Source: Streptomyces sp. RB17
GTDB lineage: Bacteria; Actinomycetota; Actinomycetes; Streptomycetales; Streptomycetaceae
Reading direction: 5' to 3'
Assembly (NCBI RefSeq): GCF_009604455.1
Contig: NZ_WEGL01000003.1
Span: forward strand, 744,001 to 808,000
DNA length: 64,000 nucleotides
Both the position numbers and the translations under genes were made by a program. Of the stretch, positions 53,839-62,554 are shown one piece after another. Under the pieces are notes generated by a model, which was given only the letters and a program-made list of their open reading frames with translations, did not search any database and had not been told where the DNA came from. Within the stretch, counting starts at the first letter, position 1, and each line of letters begins with the position of its first letter.

Positions 53839-54741
53839 TCAGAGGCTCAGCCCCCGCACCAGCAGGTCGAGCAGCGCGCACACGAACAGGGCGATGCCGA
53901 TGAAACCGTTGACGCTGAAGAAGGCCCTGTTCAGGCGGGAGAGGTCGTGCGGCCGGACGATCGAGTGCTCGTAGAGGAACGCGCCCGCGACGATCAGCAG
54001 GCCCAGCCAGAAGAAGGCACCCGCGCCGGTGGCGACGCCGTACCAGACGAACAGCGCCGTCGTGATCGCGTGGCAGGCCCGTGCGCCCCAGATGGCCGCC
54101 GGGATGCCGAAGCGGGCCGGGACCGACATGACGCCGATCTCGCGGTCGGTCTCGATGTCCTGGCAGGCGTAGATCAGGTCGAAGCCGCCGATCCAGATGC
54201 CGACGGCGAGGCCCAGGATGGCCGCGTCCCAGGACCAGGTGCCGGAGATGGCGAGCCAGCCGCCGACCGGGCCCATGGCCTGGGCGAGGCCGAGGATCGC
54301 CTGCGGGAAGTTCGTGAACCGCTTGCCGTAGGGGTAGATCACCATGGGGATCACCGCCACCGGCGCCAGGGCCAGGCACAGGGGGTTGAGGAGGGCCGCC
54401 GCGCCCAGGAAGATCACCAGGGCGATCAGGGCGCCGGTCCAGGCGTGCCGTACCGACATCGCGCCGGTCACCAGCTCGCGGTGGGCCGTACGGGGGTTCC
54501 GGGCGTCGATCTCGCGGTCGATGATCCGGTTGACCGCCATCGCGAACGTGCGCAGGCCGACCATGCAGACGGTGACCAGCAGCAGCCGGCCCCAGTGGAT
54601 GTTCCTGTCCCACTCGTACATCGCCGTGAGGGAGGCGATGTAGGCGAAGGGCAGTGCGAAGATCGAGTGCTCGATCATCACCAGGCGCAGAAAGGCCTTC
54701 GTGCGTCCCGGCTGGGGGATCGCGGCGGAAGCGCTGCTCAC
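53839..54741 (-). CDS. mqnP: UbiA-family prenyltransferase (menaquinone pathway)
   Basis: A 300-residue membrane prenyltransferase with the two Asp-rich diphosphate motifs NRIIDREID (about residue 72) and DIETDREIG (about 196). It attaches the polyprenyl tail to the 1,4-dihydroxy-6-naphthoate-derived ring. GTG 54741 overlaps the mqnL stop (GTGA). It is grouped with UbiD- and UbiX-like genes. Confidence 0.9.
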   Translation of the reverse strand: MSSASAAIPQPGRTKAFLRLVMIEHSIFALPFAYIASLTAMYEWDRNIHWGRLLLVTVCMVGLRTFAMAVNRIIDREIDARNPRTAHRELVTGAMSVRHAWTGALIALVIFLGAAALLNPLCLALAPVAVIPMVIYPYGKRFTNFPQAILGLAQAMGPVGGWLAISGTWSWDAAILGLAVGIWIGGFDLIYACQDIETDREIGVMSVPARFGIPAAIWGARACHAITTALFVWYGVATGAGAFFWLGLLIVAGAFLYEHSIVRPHDLSRLNRAFFSVNGFIGIALFVCALLDLLVRGLSL

Positions 54742-56195
54742 AGGCCGTACTCCTTCCAGCGGCGGTCCACCAGGGCCGCCGTAGCCGGGTCCGACAGGAC
54801 CATGTCCGGCCAGCCCCCGTCGCGGGTGTAGCCCTCCTCGGGCCACTTCTTCGTCGCGTCGATGCCCGCCTTGCCGCCCCAGAACTGCTGGTAGGAGGCG
54901 TGGTCGAGATGGTCGACAGGGCCTTCGACGACGGTGAGGTCACGGGCGTAGTCGGTGTTGCCGAGGGCACGCCAGGCGACCTCGTGCAGATCGTGCACGT
55001 CGCAGTCGGAGTCCACGACCACGATCAGCTTGGTCAGGGACATCATGTGGGCGCCCCAGATCGCGTGCATGACCTTCTGCGCGTGCTTGGGGTACTTCTT
55101 GTCGATCGAGACGATCGCACAGTTGTGGAAGCCGCCGGCCTCGGGCAGGTGGTAGTCCACGATGTCCGGGACGATGATCTTCAGGAGCGGGAGGAAGAAA
55201 CGCTCCGTCGCCCGGCCGAGGGGCCCGTCCTCCGTCGGCGGGCGGCCGACCACGATCGACTGGAGCAGCGGGCGCTTCCGCATGGTCACACAGTCGATCT
55301 TCAGCGCCGGGAAGGGTTCCTGCGGGGTGTAGAAGCCGGTGTGGTCGCCGAACGGGCCCTCGGGCAGCATCTCGCCCGGCTCCAGCCAGCCCTCCAGGAC
55401 GACCTCGGCGTTCGCCGGCACCTGGAGCGGGACCGTCTTGCAGTCGACCATCTCGATCCGCCTGCCCGCGACGAACCCGGCGAACAGGTACTCGTCGATG
55501 TCGCCGGGGAGGGGAGCGGTGGAGGCATAGGTGACGGCGGGCGGGCACCCGAAGGCGATGGCGACGGGCAGCCGCTCGCCCCTCTTCGCGGCCACCTGGT
55601 AGTGGTTGCGGCTGTCCTTGTGGATCTGCCAGTGCATGCCGATGGTGCGCCTGTCGTGGCGCTGGAGGCGGTAGAGCCCGAGGTTGCGGACGCCCGTCTC
55701 CGGGTCCTTGGTGTGCGTGAGCCCCAGGTTGAAGAAGGAGCCGCCGTCCTTCGGCCAGGTGAACAGCGCCGGGAGCCGGTCGAGGTCCACCTCGTCGCCG
55801 TGCAGGACGACCTCCTGCACGGGGGCGCTGTCGGATTTGACCTTCTTCGGCGGCACGTGGGTCATCGCGCCGAGCTTGCCGAAGGCCTCGCGCACACCGA
55901 CGAAGCCGTGCGGCAGCTCGGGCCGCAGCAGGCCGCCGATCTTCTCGGAGATCTCGCCGTACGACTTCAGGCCGAGCGCCTTCAGCAGGCGGCGGTCGGT
56001 ACCGAAGACGTTCATGGCGAGGGGCATCGCCGAGCCCTTCACGTTCTCGAAGAGCAGGGCGGGGCCGCCGGACTTCTGCACCCGGTCGACGATCTCCCCG
56101 ACTTCCAGATACGGGTCGACCTGGGCCTTGATGCGTTTGAGGTCGCCCTCGCGCTCCAGCGCCCGCAGCAGGGAGCGAAGATCGTCGTAAGCCAT
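54738..56195 (-). CDS. mqnL: UbiD-like decarboxylase (menaquinone pathway)
   Basis: A 485-residue prFMN-dependent decarboxylase. Family signatures include KRGERLPVAIAFGCPP, EGWLEPGEMLPEGPFGDHTGFYTP (in segments), and VVDSDCDVHDLHEVAWRALGN. It removes the ring carboxyl group in late menaquinone synthesis using cofactor from the UbiX-like protein. ATG 56195. It is translationally coupled to mqnP. Confidence 0.92.
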   Translation of the reverse strand: MAYDDLRSLLRALEREGDLKRIKAQVDPYLEVGEIVDRVQKSGGPALLFENVKGSAMPLAMNVFGTDRRLLKALGLKSYGEISEKIGGLLRPELPHGFVGVREAFGKLGAMTHVPPKKVKSDSAPVQEVVLHGDEVDLDRLPALFTWPKDGGSFFNLGLTHTKDPETGVRNLGLYRLQRHDRRTIGMHWQIHKDSRNHYQVAAKRGERLPVAIAFGCPPAVTYASTAPLPGDIDEYLFAGFVAGRRIEMVDCKTVPLQVPANAEVVLEGWLEPGEMLPEGPFGDHTGFYTPQEPFPALKIDCVTMRKRPLLQSIVVGRPPTEDGPLGRATERFFLPLLKIIVPDIVDYHLPEAGGFHNCAIVSIDKKYPKHAQKVMHAIWGAHMMSLTKLIVVVDSDCDVHDLHEVAWRALGNTDYARDLTVVEGPVDHLDHASYQQFWGGKAGIDATKKWPEEGYTRDGGWPDMVLSDPATAALVDRRWKEYGL

Positions 56196-56259
56196 GCGGT
56201 CAAGTATCGCCGACCGAAAGAAACGGACGGCGACGGGGCGCTCGTATACGCTGCACGCC

Positions 56260-56547
56260 ATGCTCAGGTATCTGCCGTTCCTGCTGGTGCTGGCGCTGTG
56301 GATCTATGCCTTCGTGGACTGTCTGAACACCCCTGAGGAAGAGGTGCGGCATCTGCCGAAGGTGATGTGGGTGATCATCATCCTGCTCTTCGGGGAGGTG
56401 CTGGTCGGACCGGTGGCCTGGCTGATCACCGGCCGGGCCCGGCAGCCGGTCCCGGCGGGCGCCGCCGCGCCCGGGCAGTGGATCGCCCCCGACGACAACC
56501 CCGAGTTCCTCAAGTCCCTGAAGAAGGACGACCCCGAGCAGGGCTGA
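56260..56547 (+). CDS. PLDc_N-domain small membrane protein
   Basis: A 95-residue protein with two hydrophobic helices (about 3-20 and 35-58) matching the N-terminal phospholipase D-nuclease membrane domain, which here stands alone. TATACG at 56245-56250 lies 9 nt before the ATG, suggesting a nearly leaderless mRNA. Its stop overlaps the LysR start by one base (TGATG). Divergent from mqnL. Confidence 0.78.
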   Translation: MLRYLPFLLVLALWIYAFVDCLNTPEEEVRHLPKVMWVIIILLFGEVLVGPVAWLITGRARQPVPAGAAAPGQWIAPDDNPEFLKSLKKDDPEQG

Positions 56548-57428
56548 TGGAACTCCGGCTGCTCCTCACCTTCGAGAAGGTCGCCACGGTGCTGAGCTTC
56601 ACCCAGGCCGCGGCCGAGCTGTCGTACGCGCAGTCCAGCGTGACCGGTCAGATCCGCACCCTGGAGTCCTCCCTCGGCGTCGAGCTGTTCGACCGGCTCG
56701 GCAGCCGGATCCGGCTCACCGAGGCCGGTGAGCGGCTGTTGCCGTACGCCCGGCAGATCATCGAGCTGACGGAGGAGGCCCGGGCGGCCGTCGTCGAGCC
56801 GGAGGAGCCGTCCGGCACCCTCACCGTCGGCACCATGGAGTCCCTGACCTCCTACCGGCTGCCGCCGCTCCTGGAGTACTTCCACCACCGCCACCCCAAG
56901 GTGCGGCTCGCGCTGCGCACCACCATCGGCGACGAGACCCGCCAGGCACTGCGTCAGGGCACCTACGACGTCGGCTTTCTGATGGAGGAGGAGACCGAGC
57001 ACCCGGGGCTGGAGTCCGCCGTGCTCGCGGTGGAGCCGCTGGCGCTGGTCGCGGCGCCGGGGCACGCGCTGAGCGACTCCCCCGTGACGACCGCCGGCCT
57101 GACGGGTCAGCCCCTGCTGGCCACCGAGCCCGGCTGCGCCTACCGGGACCTGTTCGAGCGGGAGCTCACGTCCGTCCGGCACGTGGACTTCATGGAGTTC
57201 GGCACGATCGAGGCCACCAAGCGCGCGGCGGCGGCCGGCCTCGGGATCGCGCTGCTGCCCGAGGTGACGGTCGCCGCCGAACTCGCGGAGGGTTCTCTCG
57301 TACGACTGGACTGGGAGCCGCCGTTCACGCTTCGCACGCAGCTGGCGTGGCGGGCCGGGAAGCGGCTTCCGGCGCATGCACGGCTGTTCGTGGAGCGGGC
57401 GCGGACACTCGTGGCCGAGCAAGCGTGA
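56547..57428 (+). CDS. LysR-family transcriptional regulator
   Basis: A 293-residue regulator with N-terminal helix-turn-helix (about 1-60, LSFTQAAAELSYAQSSVTGQIRTLE) and a substrate-binding-like effector domain (about 90-285). It overlaps the EamA transporter gene by 104 bp, tail to tail. Its small membrane-protein neighbour is co-transcribed. Target genes not evident. Confidence 0.9.
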   Translation: MELRLLLTFEKVATVLSFTQAAAELSYAQSSVTGQIRTLESSLGVELFDRLGSRIRLTEAGERLLPYARQIIELTEEARAAVVEPEEPSGTLTVGTMESLTSYRLPPLLEYFHHRHPKVRLALRTTIGDETRQALRQGTYDVGFLMEEETEHPGLESAVLAVEPLALVAAPGHALSDSPVTTAGLTGQPLLATEPGCAYRDLFERELTSVRHVDFMEFGTIEATKRAAAAGLGIALLPEVTVAAELAEGSLVRLDWEPPFTLRTQLAWRAGKRLPAHARLFVERARTLVAEQA

Positions 57429-58272
57429 CCTTCAGGCTCGCCGTCACGATCAGCGGGACGCCGAGCGCCTGGACGAGCCCGATGTGGTGGCCGTAGACCA
57501 GCCAGTCCATCAGCATCGCCACGGCCGGGTACACGAAGGCCAGTACGGCGATCTTCGCGGTCGGCAGCTCGGCGTACGCGGCGTACATGAGGACGTACAT
57601 CACCCCGGTGTGGATCAGCCCGAGTCCGACCAGCCAGCCCCAGTCCCAGCCGGTCCCCCGCATCGCGCCGAAGTCCGCGAAGGGCAGCAGCAGCGGGATG
57701 CCGACGAGGACCTGGACGAGGGCGATCAGGTGCGGGCGGACACCGGTGATCCGCTTGGTGACCAGCGTGGACAGGCCGTAGAGCAGGGCGGCGAGGAGGG
57801 CCTGGCCGATGCCGAGCAGGTACGAGCCTCCGCTCGTGAAGTCGCCGGGGGTGACGCCCGAGACCAGGACCAGCCCGGCGAAGGCCACGGCGATCCAGCC
57901 GACCTTCGCGGCGGTGAGCCGTTCGCGGAACAGCAGGGCGCCGAGGACGACCACGTAGAAGGGCTGCGTGTGGTAGACGACCGTGGCCACCGAGATGGAC
58001 GTGTTCCGGTACGACGAGAACAGCAGCACCCAGTTGAGGACGATGAACACCCCGCCGAGCACGGCGAGTCCGAGCGTGCGGCGCGTGAAGCCGTGGTCGC
58101 GCAGCCAGCCGCGGGCGGCGACATAGCCGCCGAGCGCGAGCGCGCCGAACAGGACGCGGAAGAAGACGACGTCGAAGGGCGAGGCTCCCGACTCGACGAC
58201 GAACACGCCGAGGGTGCCGGAGAGCATCATGGCGGTGGTCAGCTGGGCCGTGCCCCTGGTCTCTGAGGTCAT
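57325..58272 (-). CDS. EamA/DMT-superfamily transporter
   Basis: A 315-residue membrane protein with ten predicted helices in two EamA repeats, and a Pro/Ala-rich C-terminal tail. Such proteins (RhtA/YdcZ type) export amino acids or other metabolites. ATG 58272 starts the conserved part. A GC-rich stem-loop separates it from the upstream gene. Confidence 0.86.
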   Translation of the reverse strand: MTSETRGTAQLTTAMMLSGTLGVFVVESGASPFDVVFFRVLFGALALGGYVAARGWLRDHGFTRRTLGLAVLGGVFIVLNWVLLFSSYRNTSISVATVVYHTQPFYVVVLGALLFRERLTAAKVGWIAVAFAGLVLVSGVTPGDFTSGGSYLLGIGQALLAALLYGLSTLVTKRITGVRPHLIALVQVLVGIPLLLPFADFGAMRGTGWDWGWLVGLGLIHTGVMYVLMYAAYAELPTAKIAVLAFVYPAVAMLMDWLVYGHHIGLVQALGVPLIVTASLKVTLARPRVSAPAPRTAVHAPEAASRPATPAACEA

Positions 58273-58334
58273 GCCGATGACGCTACGAACAGCCCCCGGC
58301 TCCGGTCCACGCGCCAGTGCGGGGCGCTGCCGAT

Positions 58335-58361
58335 GGGGGTATCGGCCGTGCCGATACCCCC
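58335..58361 (-). terminator. Stem-loop at the end of the VWA cassette
   Basis: GGGGGTATCGGC (58335-58346) and GCCGATACCCCC (58350-58361) form a perfect 12-bp stem with a 3-nt loop, starting 3 bp after the stop codon of the gene at 58365. It is the most regular hairpin in the region and probably ends the three-gene transcript. Confidence 0.72.
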
Positions 58362-58364
58362 AGT

Positions 58365-59120
58365 TCACTGGAAGACGGCCACCGGGTACTGGAGCACGAC
58401 CTCGCGGGTGTCGGGACGCCAGGTCGTCACCTTGCCCAGGCAGTGGGCCTGGAACTGGCCCTCGGGCAACTGCCGGTCCGCGGTGCGCAGTCCGTCGACG
58501 CGCAGGACGACCCGCAGGTGCGCGGACTGCGCGCCGTCTCCGTAGGGGGCCCGCATCACCAGGGTCTCACCGTGGGCGCCCTGCGCCTCGAACCGGCCGT
58601 TGATCATGACGAACTCGCCGATCTCGCTGAGCGCCACCTCACCGGCGACCCCCGTCCCGAGCAGGGCGCGGTTCGGCGTGACCGTCGCGGAGCCCGGCCG
58701 CAGCCGCACCTGCGCGAGCGCGTCCTTGCGCTGCAGAACGGACAGCAGCAGGCCGAGCACCGAGATCGGCTCGGCCTGCTCCACGTACGTGGCGACGACC
58801 TCGGTGGTCCTGTCCCCGGACAGCTGGAACAGCAGCGACACCAGCGGGATCACCGCCAGGCAGCCGGTGTTGCGCACCCGCCGCTCCTCGACCTCCCTGC
58901 GCAGCGCCGACCGGTAGTTGCCCATCTTGAACAGGCCCATGACGGCGTCCGTGTCCAGGTACAGCGGAAGGTAGTTGGGGTCCTCGGGTACCTTCCTGAT
59001 CCGCCCGAGGGCCTGCCGTACGACGAGCACGGCCAGCACGAGAAGGCCGGCGAAACCCACCAGCCACCATGTCATCGCGCCCCACCAGGCGCTCCACCAG
59101 GTGCCGTCAAGAACAGCCAC
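58365..59120 (-). CDS. Membrane-anchored protein of unknown function (VWA cassette, third gene)
   Basis: A 251-residue protein with one N-terminal membrane helix (about 15-38) and a second hydrophobic stretch near 88-105, then a soluble part rich in beta-strand pattern ending in VVLQYPVAVFQ. I do not recognise a family. Its GTG start overlaps the end of the VWA gene by 14 bp, so it is translated with it. It may be the membrane partner of the two exported proteins encoded upstream. Confidence 0.75.
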   Translation of the reverse strand: MAVLDGTWWSAWWGAMTWWLVGFAGLLVLAVLVVRQALGRIRKVPEDPNYLPLYLDTDAVMGLFKMGNYRSALRREVEERRVRNTGCLAVIPLVSLLFQLSGDRTTEVVATYVEQAEPISVLGLLLSVLQRKDALAQVRLRPGSATVTPNRALLGTGVAGEVALSEIGEFVMINGRFEAQGAHGETLVMRAPYGDGAQSAHLRVVLRVDGLRTADRQLPEGQFQAHCLGKVTTWRPDTREVVLQYPVAVFQ

Positions 59121-60738
59121 GGATCTCCTTGAACGCGGTCGACAGGGACGAGTGCCGGGCGTCGACCATGCGGCCGCCGGTCACCGAGGCGACCTGGCGC
59201 AGTTCGGTCGCGTCGGCGTCACCGAAGTGGACGGGGTAGGTGTGCACGGCGCGGGCGTCGGCCGGCCGGGCCCGGTAGCGGCTGACGAAGGTCGCGCGGT
59301 CGATGCCCGCGTTGTTCTCGCCGTCGGTCATCAGCACGACGGCCACGGCCCGCCCCGGGTCCTCGCGCAGGGTCGTCTCCGCGGCGCCGTAGCCGTGGTC
59401 CAGAGCGGACCACACGGCCGTCGAGCCGTCGTAGCCGCCGTCGGCGACGAAGTCCGTCAGGGCCCTGAGGTCGGCGTCGCCGTGCACGGTGACGGTGCGC
59501 TCGTCCAGCGGGCGCCCGCCGAAGCGGATCACGGTCAGCTTCTCGCCCTGGTAGAAGCGCACGAACTTGCCCGTGGCGGAGGAGTCCGCCCCGCTGAGCC
59601 CCGCGAACGCCGCCCTGAGCGCGGTGGTCCGGGAGCCCCGCATGGAGGCGGAGAAGTCCAGCAGGAAGATCACCTGGTCGGCGACGCGGCGCCGGGGGTC
59701 GCCGTAGTCGGCGAGGAGCCGGTCGAGGACGGCCGGGTCGTCCGGGAAGTACAGGGCGTTGTCCAGGGGCGCGGTGAGCCGGGGGTCGCGGGGCACCTCG
59801 GTACTGACCGGGCGGCGCAGCGTCCGCCGCATGATCTCCCGCTGGTGGTCGGCGGCGGTCAGCCACTTCACCACCCGGTCGTAGGCGTCCCGGCCACGCT
59901 GGTCGAGCAGCAGCAGCGGATAGTCGGACAGCACCATGCCGTCGGCCGGGTGGACGATCTCCAGGGGCTGCTTGAGGCGGCCGGAGGCGTTCAGGGTGAG
60001 CAGTTCGGACTCGTAGGTGATCAGGGCGTTGGTGCGGCCGGGGTGCTCGGCGAAGGAGTCCAGCAGGGCGTGGGAGCTCTCGGCCGTCAGGGTCTGCCCG
60101 GAGCGGAAGCCGCGCAGCCGGTCGCAGCTGACGTCCTGCGGGCGCAGCGCGCTGCCGGTGCCGGCCGCGGCGGTGGCGACGCCGACCAGCGCCGAGAGCC
60201 CGCTGTTGCTGTGCCGGGGGTCGGCCATGCCGAACCGTACGGTGCCGGTGGCGGCGGCGTCGGCGAGGTCCGCCCAGGACAGGCGTCCGCCGGGCGCCTT
60301 GGCGCGCAGCGTGCGGGCCACGTCGCGGGTGAGGCCGACGACGACCGGGGAGCGCATGATCGAGGTGCTCTGCACGACGGTGGCCGGGTGGCTGCCCGCG
60401 GCGGCCTTCTTGGCCTTCAGCCGGAAGTAGCGGTCGGAGGACAGCCAGGCCAGGTCGTAGGAGTGGCGGCCGGTCAGCAGGGTGTCGCTCGCATCGTTGG
60501 TCGCCCGGTAGTCCATGTCGAGGCGGACCCCGGTGTCCTGCCGCAGCTGGTCCAACAGGGGCCGCATGTCGGTGAGTTCGTCGCTGGCCAGGACGTGCAG
60601 GGTGGTGTCGGGGCCGTCGCCCCCGCCGGAGCAGGAGACGAGACCGCCGAGCGCGGCGAGCAGGACCAGGCACAGGGCGGCCCGCAGTCCACGGGCGGCC
60701 ATGGCGCCGCGGGCGGTCATGATGCCGCGGGCGGTCAT
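59107..60738 (-). CDS. Lipoprotein with substrate-binding domain and VWA domain
   Basis: A 543-residue exported protein. A lipobox (LVSC, Cys36) follows the signal peptide; residues about 45-330 form an extracellular solute-binding-like domain (SYDLAWLSSDRYFRL, RTNALITYESELL); residues about 350-540 are a von Willebrand A domain with the full metal site DFSAS (361-365), T440 and TDGEN. The start region has three in-frame ATGs in a near repeat (MTARGI/MTARGA/MAARG). It overlaps both neighbours. Function unknown; VWA domains usually mediate metal-dependent protein binding. Confidence 0.85.
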   Translation of the reverse strand: MTARGIMTARGAMAARGLRAALCLVLLAALGGLVSCSGGGDGPDTTLHVLASDELTDMRPLLDQLRQDTGVRLDMDYRATNDASDTLLTGRHSYDLAWLSSDRYFRLKAKKAAAGSHPATVVQSTSIMRSPVVVGLTRDVARTLRAKAPGGRLSWADLADAAATGTVRFGMADPRHSNSGLSALVGVATAAAGTGSALRPQDVSCDRLRGFRSGQTLTAESSHALLDSFAEHPGRTNALITYESELLTLNASGRLKQPLEIVHPADGMVLSDYPLLLLDQRGRDAYDRVVKWLTAADHQREIMRRTLRRPVSTEVPRDPRLTAPLDNALYFPDDPAVLDRLLADYGDPRRRVADQVIFLLDFSASMRGSRTTALRAAFAGLSGADSSATGKFVRFYQGEKLTVIRFGGRPLDERTVTVHGDADLRALTDFVADGGYDGSTAVWSALDHGYGAAETTLREDPGRAVAVVLMTDGENNAGIDRATFVSRYRARPADARAVHTYPVHFGDADATELRQVASVTGGRMVDARHSSLSTAFKEIRGCS

Positions 60739-62030
60739 GGTGCCTCCCCGCCGGCCGCCGACTGTGCCACGGGGTCGCAGTCGCCGACGATCTCGATCAT
60801 CTTCTCCAGCAGATCGAGCCGGGGCAGCACCGCCTTGGTGTCGTCGTCCGACAGGACGGGCGCCTGGATGTGGTGGTCGGTGAGGAACCGGGTCAGCGAG
60901 TCGCTGGTGGCGGAGGCGCCCTCGGCATCGCGGACCCGGAAGCCCAGCTCCATCGCCCGCTGCTGCAGCGCCGGGTCCTTGCTGATCAGGTCGCCGAGCC
61001 GGTCGCCGTCCGGGGTGAGCGCGATGAGCTGCGGCTCGGTGATGAACCGCGCCGACGGGTAGAGGAGCACGCGCTCGCTGTCGACATGCCCGGTGTCGGC
61101 CTGGGTGGCGATCTGGTGAGCCAGGAACTGGTGCTCGTAGATCACCGCGATCGGCGCGATGCTCTTGCCCTCGGCGGAGACGTAGGTCTCGTTCTTCTCG
61201 GAGGACGGCATGCCCTGGTCGTTGAGGAGGAGCCTTATCCGCTCGGCGAACCGGGTCGCCTCGGCCGCGTCCTGCGGGATGTTGTCGTGGTTCCAGACGT
61301 AGGAGACGAGCCCGAGATAGGTGCCGGCGGAGTTGGCCTCGCAGATGTCGGAGGTCTGGGCGAGCACCTTGTTGCCGTTGTGGATGCCGTGCCGGTCGAT
61401 GCCGACGCGGTGGCCGTCCCGGCCGGTGCCGAGCGTGTCCCAGCGCCGGTTGTCGGCGGTCGCCTGCAGGAACTTCTGCATGTTCAGCGAGTAGTAGAGC
61501 GGCTTGGATCCGGCGGGCACCCCCGGTAACGGGGTGGCGATCCCGGCGTCCTGCAGCGTCTCGGCGTACTCGCGGTAGGTGCCGAGCACGACCGGGCTGA
61601 CGAACGGGCGGTACGTCGTCGCCGGGTGACCCTCGGCCGCGCGCTTCCTGGTGATCAGGTCGGCGGCGGGCTGCCCGGAGGGGAAGACGACGTCGTAGCC
61701 GTCGTAGCTCTGGGCGGCGATCCCGCGCGAGCCCATGCGGGTGATGTGCACGCGGAAGCCGTGCCGCACGAGCAGCCGCTGGACCTCGGGATCCTCGAAG
61801 TAGTCGGCCTTCGAGGCCATCTTGGCCTCGATCGTGACGATGTGGGTGAGGGGCAGGCCGACGTGGCCCTGCGCGAGGACGACGATCGCGCACAGGGCGG
61901 TGACGGCGGCGACGGCGCGCGGGAACCACCGGCGCGCCGTGGCGACCGGCGCGCGCGCCGGCTCCCCGACCCGCAGCCGGGGCTCGCCGGTCTGACGGGG
62001 TCTTTCGGTCTCGGCTCTGTGTGTGGCCAC
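60735..62030 (-). CDS. Membrane-anchored binding-protein-like protein (VWA cassette, first gene)
   Basis: A 431-residue protein with a cytoplasmic basic N-terminus, one membrane helix (about residues 35-55) and a large extracellular domain that looks like a solute-binding fold (YDGYDVVFPSGQPAADLI, then AVIYEHQFLAHQIA). No catalytic motif is evident. GTG 62030 has a CAGGAG site. The overlap with the following VWA lipoprotein gene (ATGA) shows co-translation. I know of no described function for this gene family. Confidence 0.78.
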   Translation of the reverse strand: MATHRAETERPRQTGEPRLRVGEPARAPVATARRWFPRAVAAVTALCAIVVLAQGHVGLPLTHIVTIEAKMASKADYFEDPEVQRLLVRHGFRVHITRMGSRGIAAQSYDGYDVVFPSGQPAADLITRKRAAEGHPATTYRPFVSPVVLGTYREYAETLQDAGIATPLPGVPAGSKPLYYSLNMQKFLQATADNRRWDTLGTGRDGHRVGIDRHGIHNGNKVLAQTSDICEANSAGTYLGLVSYVWNHDNIPQDAAEATRFAERIRLLLNDQGMPSSEKNETYVSAEGKSIAPIAVIYEHQFLAHQIATQADTGHVDSERVLLYPSARFITEPQLIALTPDGDRLGDLISKDPALQQRAMELGFRVRDAEGASATSDSLTRFLTDHHIQAPVLSDDDTKAVLPRLDLLEKMIEIVGDCDPVAQSAAGGEAP

Positions 62031-62129
62031 CCGTGTCTCCTGCGTCAGCGGGGACAGGATCGTCCGCCGACCGGACGATGACCGATGGAACGCCCAACCA
62101 ACCCTGGGCAAAGGAAATGTGAAGAACCG

Positions 62130-62462
62130 TCAGGAGGGCTGGTCGGCACGCAGCACGAGGCCGAGCAGCCCCGGGAAGCGGGCCTCGAACTCGGCCCGGC
62201 GCAGGCGGTTGACCCGCCGGGGCCCCTCGTCCCGCTGCTCCACCAGGCCGGCCCCGCGCAGCACCGCGAAGTGGTGACTGAGGGCGGCCTTGCCGACCGG
62301 CACGTCGAAGCTGCCGCAGCTGCGGGTCCAGTCGCCGGAGCCGGCCAGCTCCCTGACCAGGGTCAGGCGCACGGGGTCGGCGAGGGCGGCGAGCGCCGTG
62401 AGGACGGGCACGTCGTCGGGGTGGGTGTGCTCCGGGGCGGCCCGGTGACTGCCGGCGGCCAC
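62130..62462 (-). CDS. ArsR-family transcriptional regulator
   Basis: A 110-residue winged-helix repressor (recognition part VGKAALSHHFAVLRGAGLVEQRDEGPRR at about 56-83). Metal-binding cysteines of ArsR/SmtB are not present except C49, so it may sense something other than metal. GTG 62462 with GAGGGGAG was chosen; the frame is open to 62540 through a repeat. Divergent from the quinone oxidoreductase, which it likely represses. Confidence 0.83.
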   Translation of the reverse strand: MAAGSHRAAPEHTHPDDVPVLTALAALADPVRLTLVRELAGSGDWTRSCGSFDVPVGKAALSHHFAVLRGAGLVEQRDEGPRRVNRLRRAEFEARFPGLLGLVLRADQPS

Positions 62463-62475
62463 GTCACGCTCCCCT

Positions 62476-62511
62476 CTTCCGCTTCTTCCGCTTCTTCCGC
62501 ATCTTCCGTAT
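62476..62511. repeat. Four 9-bp tandem repeats upstream of the ArsR start
   Basis: The unit CTTCCGCTT occurs twice exactly and twice with changes in its last three bases (CTTCCGCAT, CTTCCGTAT), covering 36 bp. On the minus strand it lies just before the ArsR ribosome binding site. A longer ArsR start would translate it as a Gly-Arg-Ser-rich stretch. Confidence 0.6.
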
Positions 62512-62540
62512 CCGCTTGCCGAGTGTTCGATGAAAACCAT

Positions 62541-62554
62541 ACACTCACGAGTGT
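62541..62554. promoter_or_regulatory. Candidate ArsR operator
   Basis: ACACTC-AC-GAGTGT is a perfect dyad in the 146-bp divergent region. The right arm is part of a direct repeat CGAGTGTTCG that also occurs at 62520-62529. Placement suits coordinate repression of arsR and the oxidoreductase. Confidence 0.5.
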
